DNA of 64,000 bases from Nicotiana tabacum (Eukaryota > Streptophyta > Magnoliopsida > Solanales > Solanaceae). A program made the translations under genes and the position numbers. Location of the stretch: assembly GCF_000715075.1 (NCBI RefSeq), contig NC_134080.1, positions 36,622,758 through 36,686,757 on the forward strand, written 5' to 3'. This document shows, piece by piece, positions 45,976 through 56,406 of the stretch (its first letter is position 1; every line of letters begins with the position of its first letter). Under the pieces are notes generated by a model. It saw only the letters and a list, made by a program, of their open reading frames with translations, was not told the DNA's origin and did not search any database.

Positions 45976-46480
45976 AATCCTGTCGATGAGGAATACCAGC
46001 CATTGGATACCTACTTTCCAGATGAAGAAGTAAACACCGTGGAAGTGGTCTCAGAGGAAGCCCGTGTTTGGAAGATGTTCTTTGATGGAGCCGTGAACGC
46101 CAAGGGTGTAGGGATTGGGACAATTTTAATCTCGCCTTCTGGTCAGCATTATCCCGCCACAGCTAGACTTCGTTTCTTTTGCACAAATAATACAGCTGAG
46201 TAAGAAGCCTGCATCATGGGCATACATATGGCAATCGATCAGGACGTCGAAGACTTACTGATTATGGGAGATTCTGACCTGATTATCCGGCAAGCTCAAG
46301 GTGAATGGGAAACTCGGGATGTCAAACTTATCCCTTACCGACAGCATGTGGAGAACCTCAGCAAGCGCTTTACATCAATAGAATTCAGGTATATCCCGAG
46401 GTGTCACAATAAACTGGCAGATGCACTTGTTACTTTGGCTTCGATGCTACCCTACCCGGGCAATGCCCACGTCGATCCTT
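45976..46480 (+). pseudogene. pol: Second (archaeal-type) RNase H of the inner element
   Basis: A separate RNase H of the plant/archaeal kind (RVT_3-like) after the gypsy one: WKMFFDGAVNAKGVGIGTIL (catalytic Asp), CTNNTAE (Glu), LLIMGDSDLIIRQAQGEW (Asp), then RYIPRCHNKLADALVTLAS. A doubled RNase H marks the Tat lineage, in which this copy appears to replace the eroded gypsy domain. One stop, TAA at 46201-46203, follows the Glu motif. Confidence 0.88.
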
Positions 46481-47796
46481 TGGAAATCGAAATCAAGGAA
46501 AGACACGGTTACTGCAATGTAATCGAAGCGGGATCAAATACGCAGCCTTGGTACTATGACATCAAGAGGTTCCTAAAGACACAAGAATACCCCGAGCACG
46601 CTACTGGAGATCAAAAGAGGACCATTAGGCGACATGCAAGTGGTTTCTTTCTAAGCGGTGAATTGTTGTATAAGAGGACCCCGGACCTCAATCTTCTAAG
46701 ATGTGTCGATATCGAGGAGGCAAGAAAGATCATGCACGAAGTACACGCAGGTGTGTGCGGACCTCACATGAACGGGTATATTTTAGCAAAGAAAATCCTT
46801 CGAGCAGGTTATTACTGGATGACCATGGAAAAGGATTGCTTTAGTTTCGTTCGGAAGTGTCATCAGTGTCAGGTGCACGGTGATTTGATTCATGCGCCTC
46901 CCACGGAGATGCATCCCATGTCTGCACCTTGGCCATTTGTCGCCTGGGGCATGGACGTCATTGGACCAATCGAACCAAAGGCTTCGAATGGACACAGGTT
47001 TATACTGGTTGCCATCGATTACTTCAAAAAATGGGTAGAAGCTGTCACTCTCAAGTCGGTCACTAAAAAAGCTGTAGTGGATTTTGTACACTCAAATCTT
47101 ATCTGTTGTTTCGGTATTCCTGCGACTATCATTACAGATAACGCAGCAAACTTGAACAGTCACTTGATGGGAGATGTATGCGAGCAATTCAAGATAACGC
47201 ATAGGAATTCTACTCCTTATCGGCCAAAGGCCAATGGTGCTGTGGAAGCGGCAAACAAAAACATCAAGAAGATTTTGAGGAAGACCATCCAAAGTTCCCG
47301 ACAGTGGCATGAGCAGTTACCATTTGCATTGTTGGGGTACCGCACTACGGTACGCACATCAGTAGGAACGACCCCTTACCTTTTGGTTTATGGGACCGAG
47401 GCTGTAATACCGGCAGAGGTAGAAATTCCTTCGCTTCGAACCATTGTCGAAGCGGAAATTGAAGACAGCGAGTGGGTCAAGACTCGGTTAGAGCAATTGA
47501 CTTTGATTGATGAAAAGCGAATGGCCGCGGTTTGTCACGGATAGTTATACCAACGAAGGATGGCCCGTTCTTACAACAAGAAAGTCCGACCTAGGAATTT
47601 CGAAGTAGGTCAGCTGGTACTGAGGCGTATTCTGCCGCATCATGAGGAAGCAAAAGGGAAGTTTGCCCCAAATTGGAAAGGCCCATACATCATAAGGAAG
47701 ATATTGCCGAGAGGAGCATTGTATTTAGGCGATATCGAAGGAAATGACCCCGACACAGCAGTAAATGCGGATGCAGTCAAGAGATACTACGTCTGA
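46481..47796 (+). pseudogene. int: Integrase of the inner element, one stop
   Basis: Inserts the cDNA into the genome. HHCC zinc finger: HEVHAGVCGPHMNG...CFSFVRKCHQCQ (about 46735-46875). Catalytic triad: Asp in WGMDVIGP, Asp in IITDNAANLNS, Glu in KANGAVEAANK, with 35 residues between the last two (D35E). The C-terminal GPY-type motif is WKGPYIIRK near 47680. The frame runs from 46216 to a TAG at 47542-47544, where a CAG codon is likely, then continues in frame to TGA at 47794-47796. No chromodomain is visible. Confidence 0.92.
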
Positions 47797-47950
47797 ATTA
47801 TACTCCAGTAGTCTTGACACATTCGAAATGATGAAGGTTTTATTCCCACTACTCCCCAAACACTACCCAATTCTCTTTACAAACCTTTGAGCCAATACAT
47901 AAAAAAAATAATAATAAAAAAAAAACAAAACAAAACATTGATAGAGGCTT

Positions 47951-47992
47951 GAACTACGTTTGACTTGATTCCGAAAGGATACGTAGGCAGCC
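47951..47992 (+). other. Two-stem RNA-like motif, copy E (inner, after integrase)
   Basis: Outer stem CTACG (47954-47958) with CGTAG (47982-47986); short inner stem TCC/GGA (47970-47972, 47977-47979) closed by a GAAA loop, a GNRA-type tetraloop. Ends GCAGCCTCTCC. Confidence 0.65.
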
Positions 47993-48187
47993 TCTCCCTG
48001 AGGTTCAGTCACACCAACAATAAAATCCCATTCGCCCTGAAATTGAAACCGGGGCACGTCGAGCAGTTGAGAAGTTAGTATCATCTACCTCTCTTTACCA
48101 AGCACCAGCCTTCAAATCAATTACCAAAGATAGTGGGGAACCAATAAGCGTCACAAATGGAGACCGGCACACTCTGAATTGAGAAAG

Positions 48188-48368
48188 ATAAAATGAGAGA
48201 GTCTCGTCGGTGAAAACCTCCAGGCACCACGAGGCGATGGGAGTAGAGAAATAAAAATGAGAGAGCTTGTTTAGTAAAAACTCACAAAGAGTGCTATCAA
48301 GCGATGACAGGAAGAGAAATGAGAGAGGTCAGCCAGCGAAAACCCTCAAAGGGCGCTGTTGGCCGAAA
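48188..48368. repeat. Three degenerate tandem units of about 60 bp
   Basis: Each unit has AAATGAGAGAG, then GAAAACC or AAAACTC and an AGGCGATG- or AAGCGATG-like end. Similarity between units is partial. Confidence 0.55.
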
Positions 48369-49534
48369 AGAATGACTCCACCCCAAAGAGGTCTCGGCAA
48401 AGTTCCACCGGTTTGGAATCACGATTCCGTTCTGGTTCAGGGAAGCGCAAGTTCATGGAAGGTCAGGCGTCCAGTCCAAAGAGCATGTCATGTCATTTAA
48501 AGCCAGCGTTATCTTCCTCAGATAAGTCTTTCTCGTCCCGAAGGGGGCACTCCTTTTCTGAAATCCGTTTTATCTTTTCTTTGTTTTTCTTCGAATCTCT
48601 TTTTGTTTAAGCCCAAGTTCTAGATGTACCGGAAAGGACAGGTGGCAGGTTTGGTTGCACGAGTTCCGTTTCATGAAGGAAAACGCCTCGTTTCGTTGGT
48701 ACGTTTGTCCAAGCATGATGAATCATGATGTGTGATGGCGTTCAAAGTAAAGAGGAAAAAGAGAAATTTCCCCCAGCAAGTCCGCCTTCGGACGAATCCC
48801 CACAGAATTTTCCCTTTGTACAATCCCCCACAAAGTCTCCCCAATATATAAAAAAAAAAAAATATCCCCGTTGGAATTTCCCCAGCACATCCCCAGCGAG
48901 TCCCTTTTTAAAAATTCCCCAACAAGCTTACCCCAACCAAGCCTAGAAAGCCCGCTTCGAAATAAATCCCCAGCATGCTCCATTGTACAAAAATCCACAC
49001 AAAGAATCCACTTTGTAAATGTTCCCCCCATAGGGCTTCCTTTGTACAAATCCCCACAGAATACCTCCAATAAAATCCCCGTTGAGAACCTCCAAGCAAA
49101 ACGGAACCACACAAAAAAAAGAGAAAAGAAAAAAAAGAAGCCTTACGAGGCAAATCATCACAGAATCTGGAAATGCAAGCCTGAGCGGTCTAAAAGGTTT
49201 CGGCATATGAATCAAATCAATGGCGGGACTTCGCAACAGAAATGAAGACGCAACAAAGCAACCAGGAACGATCAAGGTCAACAAACCGACCGTCATTTCC
49301 GAACTAACAATTTTTCTTTGTCTGAAAAGTTGAAACAGGTGTAATCCGAGACAACCATGCAAGAAGCAGGTGTCGCCCAAAGAAGAAGGTACATGGGTAC
49401 AAGAGAGATATTTTGGCAATAAGGAATTCACTCGAAAGGTAAGTTTCCACGAAACTCCCTTTTATCTTCTACTAAAACAAGAAAATTCAAAAAAAGAGGT
49501 CGCTTAGTATTCTCGAACTTTGTCCCCAGCCAAT

Positions 49535-51668
49535 CAGCATTAGGGTTTTAAACCCTAAACTGAATTTTCCTTTTAATCAGCATTAGGGTTTTAAACCCTA
49601 AACTGAATTTTCCCTTTAGTCAACATTAGGGTTTTAAACCCTAAACTGAACTTTTTCATTCAGCCAGCATTAGGGTTTTAAACCCTAAACTGAGCTTTTC
49701 CATGCAATCAGCATTAGGGTTTTAAACTTTAAACTGAATTTTCCTTTAGTCAGCATTAGGGTTTTAAAACCCTAAACTGAACTTTTTCCATTTCAGCCAG
49801 CATTAGGGTTTTAAACCCTAAACTGAGCTTTTCCATTCAGTCAGCATTAGAGTTTTAAACCATAAACTGAACTTTTCCCTTTAGTCAACATTAGGGTTTT
49901 AAACCCTAAGCTGAACTTTTTCCATCCAGCCAGCATTAGGGTGTTAAACCCTAAACTGAGCTTTTCCATGCAATCAGCATTAGGGTTTTAAACCGTAAAC
50001 TGAATTTTCCTTTTAATCAGCATTAGGGTTTTAAACCCTAAACTGAATTTTCCTTTTAATCAGCATTAGGGTTTTAAACCCTAAACAGAATTTTCCTTTT
50101 AGTCAGCATTAGGGTTTTAAACCCTAAACTGAACTTTTTTCATTCAGCCAGCATTAGGGTTTTAAACCCTAAACTGAGCTTTTCCATGCAATCAGCATTA
50201 GGGTTTTAAACCCTAAACTGAATTTTCCTTTTAGTTAGCATTAGGGTTTTAAACCCTAAACTGAACTTTTTCCATTCAGCCAGCATTAGGGTTTTAAACC
50301 CTAAACTGAGCTTTTCCATGCAATCAGCATTAGGGTTTTAAACCCTAAACTGAATTTTCCTTTTAATCAGCATTAGGGTTTTAAACCCTAAACTGAATTT
50401 TCCTTTTAATCAGCATTAGGGTTTTAAACCCTAAACTGAATTTTCCTTTTAGTCAGCATTAGGGTTTTAAACCCTAAACTGAACTTTTTCCATTCAGCCA
50501 GCATTAGGGTTTTAAACCCTAAACTGAGCTTTTCCATGCAATCAGCATTAGGGTTTTCAACCCTAAACTGAATTTTCCTTTTAGTCAGCATTAGGGTTTT
50601 AAACCCTAAACTGAACTTTTTTCATTCAGCCAACATTAGGGTTTTAAACCCTAAACTGAGCTTTTCCATGCAATCAGCATTAGGGTTTTAAACCCTAAAC
50701 TGAATTTTCCTTTTAGTCAGCATTAGGGTTTTAAACCCTAAACTGAACTTTTTCCATTCAGCCAACATTAGGGTTTTAAACCCTAAACTGAGCTTTTCCA
50801 TGCAATCAGCATTAGGGTTTTAAACCCTAAACTGAATTTTCTTTTTAGTCAGCATTAGGGTTTTAAACCCTAAACTGTACTTTTTTCATTTAGCCAGCAT
50901 TAGGGTTTTAAACCCTAAACTGAGCTTTTCCATGTAAGCAGCATTAGGGTTTTAAACCCTAAACTGAGCTTTTCCATGCAATCAGCATTAGGGTTTTAAA
51001 CCCTAAACTGAATTTTCCTTTTAATCAGCATTAGGGTTTTAAACCCTAAACTGAATTTTCCTTTTAGTCAGCATTAGGGTTTTAAACCCTAAACTGAACT
51101 TTTTCCATTCAGCCAGCATTAGGGTTTTAAACCCTAAACTGAGCTTTTCCATGCAATCAGCATTAGGGTTTTAAACCCTAAACTGAATTTTCCTTTTAGT
51201 CAGCATTAGGGTTTTAAACCCTAAACTGAACTTTTTCCTTTCAGCCAGCATTAGGGTTTTAAACCCTAAACTGAGCTTTTCCATGCAATCAGCATTAGGG
51301 TTTTAAACCCTAAACTGAATTTTCCTTTTAATCAGCATTAGGGTTTTAAACCCTAAACTGAATTTTCCTTTTAGTCAGCATTAGGGTTTTAAACCCTAAA
51401 CTGAACTTTTTCCATTCAGCCAGCATTAGGGTTTTAAACCCTAAACTGAGCTTTTCCTTTCAGTCAACATTAGGGTTTTAAACCCTAAACTGAACTTTTC
51501 AGCCATTCAGCATTACGGTTTTGAACCCTAAACTGAACTTTTCAGCCAGTCAGCATTAGGGTTTTGAACCCTAAACCGAACTTTTCCCCAGTTGGTCAGT
51601 ATTAGAGTTTCAACTCTAAAACTGAACTTCTCCCCAACTAGTCGGTATTGGGGCTCCAATCATGAACT
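49535..51668. repeat. Minisatellite of about 48 units with inverted telomere-like arms
   Basis: Unit of 42-46 bp: CAGCATTAGGGTTTTAAACCCTAAACTGA followed by a variable pyrimidine-rich linker. TTAGGGTTT and AAACCCTAA are exact reverse complements one base apart, so each unit is a palindrome made of two plant telomere-type units (TTTAGGG). Linkers fall in about four types (ATTTTCCTTTTAATC, ATTTTCCTTTTAGTC, ACTTTTTCCATTCAGCC, GCTTTTCCATGCAATC) that recur in order, giving a higher-order repeat of four to five units. The last units (51500-51668) are degenerate. The array lies between integrase and 3' LTR. Confidence 0.95.
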
Positions 51669-52400
51669 AAGCATTTTTATCTTCCTTCATCAATTTTATG
51701 AACTTCCTGGCGAATAACTAACGAAATTTTCCTAGTGAAACTGGGGCAGAAAATTTTGTTCGTTTGTTTTCTCCCGCAGGTCTAACCTCGAGCCACATGG
51801 ATCGAAATGACCCACGAGATGAGTCCCAGCTCGGAATCAAAAAAAAAAAGAGAAGATGTCCCGAGATATCGGAGTAAATGGAAGGCAGATTGACTCCAAC
51901 ATTTGATTAAGGTCCTGAACCCTACCAATCGCGTCTCACTCAGTATCCCAGAGATTAAACAAGTCGCCGCAACTCGCAAACATCAAGATTCAGATCGGAG
52001 TCTACAAGTAGAATCAGCTAAGACCCAAGATCAAGTCGCAAAAGAATCATAGATAGGAATTTTGTAACTAGCAATTGACATACATATTAGTAGTTAGTTC
52101 AGTTTTCCAATTTTCCTTTGGTTGTAATAAGGCGGTCAGTGACGCGGCAGTGACAACAGCAACAGCAATAGCAGCAAGCATTGCAATCCCATGGTAGTCT
52201 CAGCTACCAAAACTTCTCGAACTACATTGACCTGATTCCTGTTTAGCCCAGGATATGTAGGAAATCTTTGAAGCAAGATTCGGTCAGATCTTTCAAAAAA
52301 CATGCTTCATACGGAGTAGTCCATAGGCAAAAAGCACTCATACACGCTCACTTTATCTTTGCACGAAAACTCTTCGTGTTTCCGAACAAAGAGGGGCAGC
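51669..52400 (+). other. 3' non-coding region of the inner element, part 2, with polypurine tract
   Basis: Non-coding. A CAACAGCAATAGCAGCAAGC stretch lies near 52160. It includes the last two-stem motif (52219-52264). The final bases AAAGAGGGGCAGC (52388-52400) directly before the LTR are a plausible polypurine tract for plus-strand priming, though interrupted by a C. Confidence 0.6.
52219..52264 (+). other. Two-stem RNA-like motif, copy F (inner, before 3' LTR)
   Basis: Outer stem CTACA (52222-52226) with TGTAG (52256-52260), a paired change relative to CTACG/CGTAG. Inner stem TCCTG (52237-52241) with CAGGA (52249-52253), loop of 7. Confidence 0.65.
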
Positions 52401-55400
52401 TGTGGGCACGTGATTTTTGTTTTGCGCGACAATCGCTCCAAGAGAATAAAAATATAATAACAATTGGTCCTGTTGTACAATTTTTGGATTTCTGTACGGC
52501 ACTTTGTTAATTATTTGTGACTTTTGCCCATTTTTATTTTTATTTAAAATAAAATACAAAAAATGTGTGTGTCATGCATAATTCAAACCGTAATCCGGTT
52601 GTTAAATAGAAAATCATAAATAGGCATCTTCGTCCGTGATTTTGTTTTGTTTGATTTTACCTGTTTTGAAATATTTTAATGTGTGTGCAAATAATTGTAT
52701 TAAGTGTGTATTTAATTTTAATTTGATTTTGCTTAGGTTTGTTTTTAAAATAAAGAAGAAAAAGAAATAATAATAATAAAAAAAATCTTCTTCTTCCGGA
52801 CTTGGGCCAATTTTAAATAAATTGGCCCAAACAAACTCAGCCAAAAACCAGGCCTGCCCGGTCCACACCAGCTAAACACCCAGAGCGTCCAAACGACGTC
52901 GTGTTAATCCAGGTTGATCTGGGCCATTGATCTCAAATTGATCAACGGTCAAGATCGATTCCCCATAACCCACTGAGGAACCCGACCCGTTTCCACCCGG
53001 ACCAACCCAAACCCTTTACCCTTGAAATGACGCCGTTCCCTGTTAGTCGATGGATCCTGGCCCTTTATCACATCTCATCCAATGGCCAGGATCCACCTAC
53101 CCACTAACTATATAAGATTGTAACCTTACCCTGCCCCCCCTATCCAAACCCCAGCCTTCGTCGTCTTCACCAGAACCCCAAACCCTAGAGCCGCCCCTAT
53201 ACCCTTCATCATGAAAATCGGCGGCAAGGACGCCGGTGACCTTCACCTTAACACCCTAGAATCCCCTTGCCGTCCTGAACATGGATATGTTAACTACTTA
53301 ACTCGAATCCCATCCCACCTTCTCGAATCTTCATTTGAAGATTCGAGTCAAAACTCGATCTACACCGTTTAACCCCAGCTTCACACCAGACACTCCCCAG
53401 ACCCCCCTCGTGACCAAACCATGCTTGGTTTGGTCCGAATCTGACCAGGGAAGCATGAATCCCGGATCTGATTCTTGGAACCATAAGGTTCCTCGTCGAT
53501 GGGCCGTGTTTTGTTCAAACCAAAGGATTAAGGTCTAATGGACCTTAATCGAAGTGTTTCTCATCTGAGAAACACTTCGATTAAAGCCCGTTCAGCCTTA
53601 AGAAAGGTCTGTCCAAATCCGAGTTAAGGCTTTTGATTTTTCGAGATTTGAGGTGAGTCTTGCTTTTTCTTTTCTTTTCTTTATTTGTTTTGGTCCATGT
53701 GATTGTTCTAAAAGCTGTTCATGTTTGTTGAAATCTTTTGTTTTGAGTTAACTGTGTCCTGTCCACCTTGCCCGAGCCTTTGTGTTTGATTATTTTCTTT
53801 CTTCTACTTGTTCACTGATAATGGTATGTGTAAGCTGTGCAATCAAGTGAGTATTGAATTGGTTCATTCATTTAGCTCCTAGGGCCCTTCTGTGTTAACA
53901 TTGCAATATGAACCCCTTGTGTGATACTGTTAAATGTCTGATTTTTGGCTACGATTGTATGTGTTATAACTAATATAGTCGAGTCGACATGTGTCGTCAA
54001 TTAGTTTCAGTTGTCCGAACAATAACAAATTGACTTACTTCTGCTAAGCATTTGTTTGAATCAATTAGGAACTGAGTTTGTTTACTTATAGTTGTTAATT
54101 TGAATCAGAAATGTAAAAGGAATGTTTTGTTTAAGTTCTGAATTGGAGGGCATGTGCACTTGTGCACAGCATGTGCATTTGTGCACCACAGGTGCATTTG
54201 TGCACAGCCTGGTTCCTGCATAAAGGGCTTTTGATTTAAAAATGGTTTGACAGCATATGCTGTCAGATATATTCTGCTGCCCATACTTTGCTTTAGTTTC
54301 AGAAATAATAAACCTTACTAAAAGTGAAGCCTGCCAAGGAAATGTGATGGGGGTTAATACTTAATTAGCTAAGTGGAAACTGAAAAGGGGCAGCACATGG
54401 GAGGGTGTTTCTTTTGGTCTAACAGGCTGTTAAAAGGGGTAATGTTAAGGCTTATAAAAGAAGAACTTCCATCAGTTTAGAAGAGGAGGAGAAAAAAGAG
54501 GGAACCAGAGATTAGGAAAAAAAAAGATACACATATATACATAGAAAAGATAAGAGAGAGAGGGGATACATATTAACACACACAGACAGACAGAGAGAGC
54601 TGGAAAAGATTTCTTTTAATAACTTCAATATAATTTCAAAACTGAAGATTGACATTAGATTTTGAAAAGAAAGGAGATAGGGAGAGGGATATCACAAAAA
54701 TCAGAAACTGCTTTCTTCCTATTGTTTGTTCGATTCTTAGTTTGTTCAAACTGTCCAAACCAGTTCTGTCTTCTTTCAAGTATCGGCTAAGTCTATTGTT
54801 TGGATTTGTATTGTTTTCGTCTCCTGGAATTGGATTGCCTGGATCTCTGATTCCATACTACTGGGAATTTGCTTCATTCTGCCATTCCTCCATTGGCTTT
54901 AGTGGCCTCTTGCACTGGGATTTTGTTCTATTGGTACCTGCTGTTACTGCTGCTATTTGGTATTGCTTCTATTGCTCTACTGACCCCTTGCTTCTTCTGT
55001 TGTGTCCAATATCCAGGTACATACTAAGACTTGCATCTGATGTAACAATGAAAGCATGAAATCAAAGATATGCAGGAGTTTAATCATTCGCTTGCTGCAA
55101 TTACAGTTTTTTTTATGAATACTATTAGATTTATGTAATTTGTTTAGTTTGCGATTCAAAAAAAGAAGCACATTAGGTAGCCTTGTACTTAATCGCAGCT
55201 TAGTTCACCCTAAATTGTGATTTCGTTTGCTTAATGGATTGTCTGATAAGGCATGTATGAGTGTTTTGGCACACAGATAGTTAGGTAACCTTTCAACTAA
55301 TATTCTGTATCTATATAATAGAATGCCCTTAATCTTGTCAGATATGATGTTAGATTTTATTGAATCTTTGTAGGTAGTTCACATGATCCTGTTCAAACTC

Positions 55401-56401
55401 TATTAGCAATAGTTTTCGATAGGATAATTCTATTGACTTTGGTTTAAATAAGCGGGTTTCAAACTCGGATCTGAAGAATACTTATCATAAGCTTTTAGTA
55501 GTTATATTGATCTTGTATATTAATTCCCCCTGACCAATTAACAACATGTTCATCCATGAAATAAAGTACAAAATAATTCACGCCTCATAAAATCAGATAG
55601 TCAAATAAGGATCCGAAGTTGGTCAAGTATGTAATCAGCATGTAATCCTCTTTCTTTCATTTTATTAGAGACAAACACAATAGAAATGTAGTCACTTTAG
55701 GATATCTTCTTCTAAAATAATGAGACGAGCCTCGCTAAATAAAAATGCAAATTGCGGGGCCCTCAATGATTAACCATAATAAATACTTAGAATTTGGGAT
55801 GGACTGTTTAGTGAATTCCACTGCCTTCCCCAAAGACAATAACACGTTAGACTTTTTAGGCGCGAATTAATTAAATTACATTCTTAAATTCGGGTGCGCA
55901 TTTATGTGACCCAAATTCAAATCTCAACGGAGTCGAAATGTGTTAACAACTACGGGTGCATTGATTGTGACGTGGTTCGAGATGCATTTTCACGACGTTG
56001 CAATTCTATAAAAATAAATGATAATAATAAAAGCGGTTTAAACTTAATAAAAGCACGTGAGTCATAACATGTATTTAAATCAGATATTTAGCCATTATAA
56101 CAATTTAAGCGACCGTGCTAGAACCACGGGATTCGAGGGTGCCTAACACCTTCCCTCGGGTCAACAGAATTCCTTACTTAGAATTTCTGGTTCGCAGACT
56201 TCATTTGGAAAAGTCGAAAATTTCCTCGATTTGGTATTCAAGATAAACCGGTGACTTGGGACACCAAAAGCCAAACCTTTCCCAAGTGGCGACTCTGAAT
56301 TAAATAAATAATTCCATTTCGAATATTGTCACTTAAATTGGAAAAACTCCACCCGCGCATTTAACCCTTCGGGGGCGGGCGCGCAAAAAGGAGGTGTGAC
56401 A
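52401..56401 (+). repeat. 3' LTR of the inner element (4001 bp)
   Basis: Begins TGTGGGCACGTG, ends GGAGGTGTGACA. It matches the 5' LTR base for base over long stretches, with scattered substitutions, an extra 36 bp near 55470-55510, and a divergent block at 54286-54444. TATA candidates at 53109-53116 and 54453-54460. Confidence 0.93.
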
Positions 56402-56406
56402 GGGAT
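56402..56406. repeat. Target-site duplication GGGAT, right copy
   Basis: Matches 32587-32591. Directly after it, the ORF1 reading frame of the outer element continues. Confidence 0.93.

Larger units (their letters stand above)
47797..49534 (+). other. 3' non-coding region of the inner element, part 1
   Basis: Holds a two-stem motif (47951-47992), then three degenerate roughly 60-bp tandem units, each beginning near AAATGAGAGAG (48192-48368), then a stretch of TCCCCA-rich degenerate short repeats (48765-49085: ATCCCCACAGAAT, CTTTGTACAA and similar recur). No coding support despite open frames. Tat elements commonly carry fast-changing repeats here. Confidence 0.65.
32592..56401 (+). mobile_element. 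Inner Ogre/Tat-type Ty3/gypsy retrotransposon, 23,810 bp, both LTRs
   Basis: A full-length element bounded by GGGAT duplications. Order: 5' LTR 32592-36556, primer site 36561, leader, ORF1 37949-39997, gag-pro-G-patch 40602-44128, intron 44129-44341, RT and RNase H 44342-45975, second RNase H about 46066-46470, integrase to 47796, 3' non-coding region with minisatellite 49535-51668, polypurine tract about 52388-52400, 3' LTR 52401-56401. ORF1, the intron, the double RNase H and the long 3' repeat region are the Ogre/Tat hallmarks. At least eight stops or frameshifts in gag-pol mean it cannot move on its own. LTRs are nearly identical except for one divergent block, so insertion is younger than the outer element. 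Confidence 0.95.

Noticed and set aside
48723..49431. Overlapping minus-strand frames of 80-160 codons after the integrase
   Set aside because: They run antisense through degenerate short repeats of the element's 3' region and show only repetitive Gly/Phe-rich composition.
49535..51668. True interstitial telomere or chromosome-fusion scar
   Set aside because: Telomere units are not in head-to-tail (TTTAGGG)n runs; each is a single inverted pair with a 20-bp linker, inside a retrotransposon.
49535..51668. CRISPR-like array (palindromic repeats with spacers)
   Set aside because: The linkers are themselves repeated types, not unique spacers, and this is plant nuclear DNA without cas genes.
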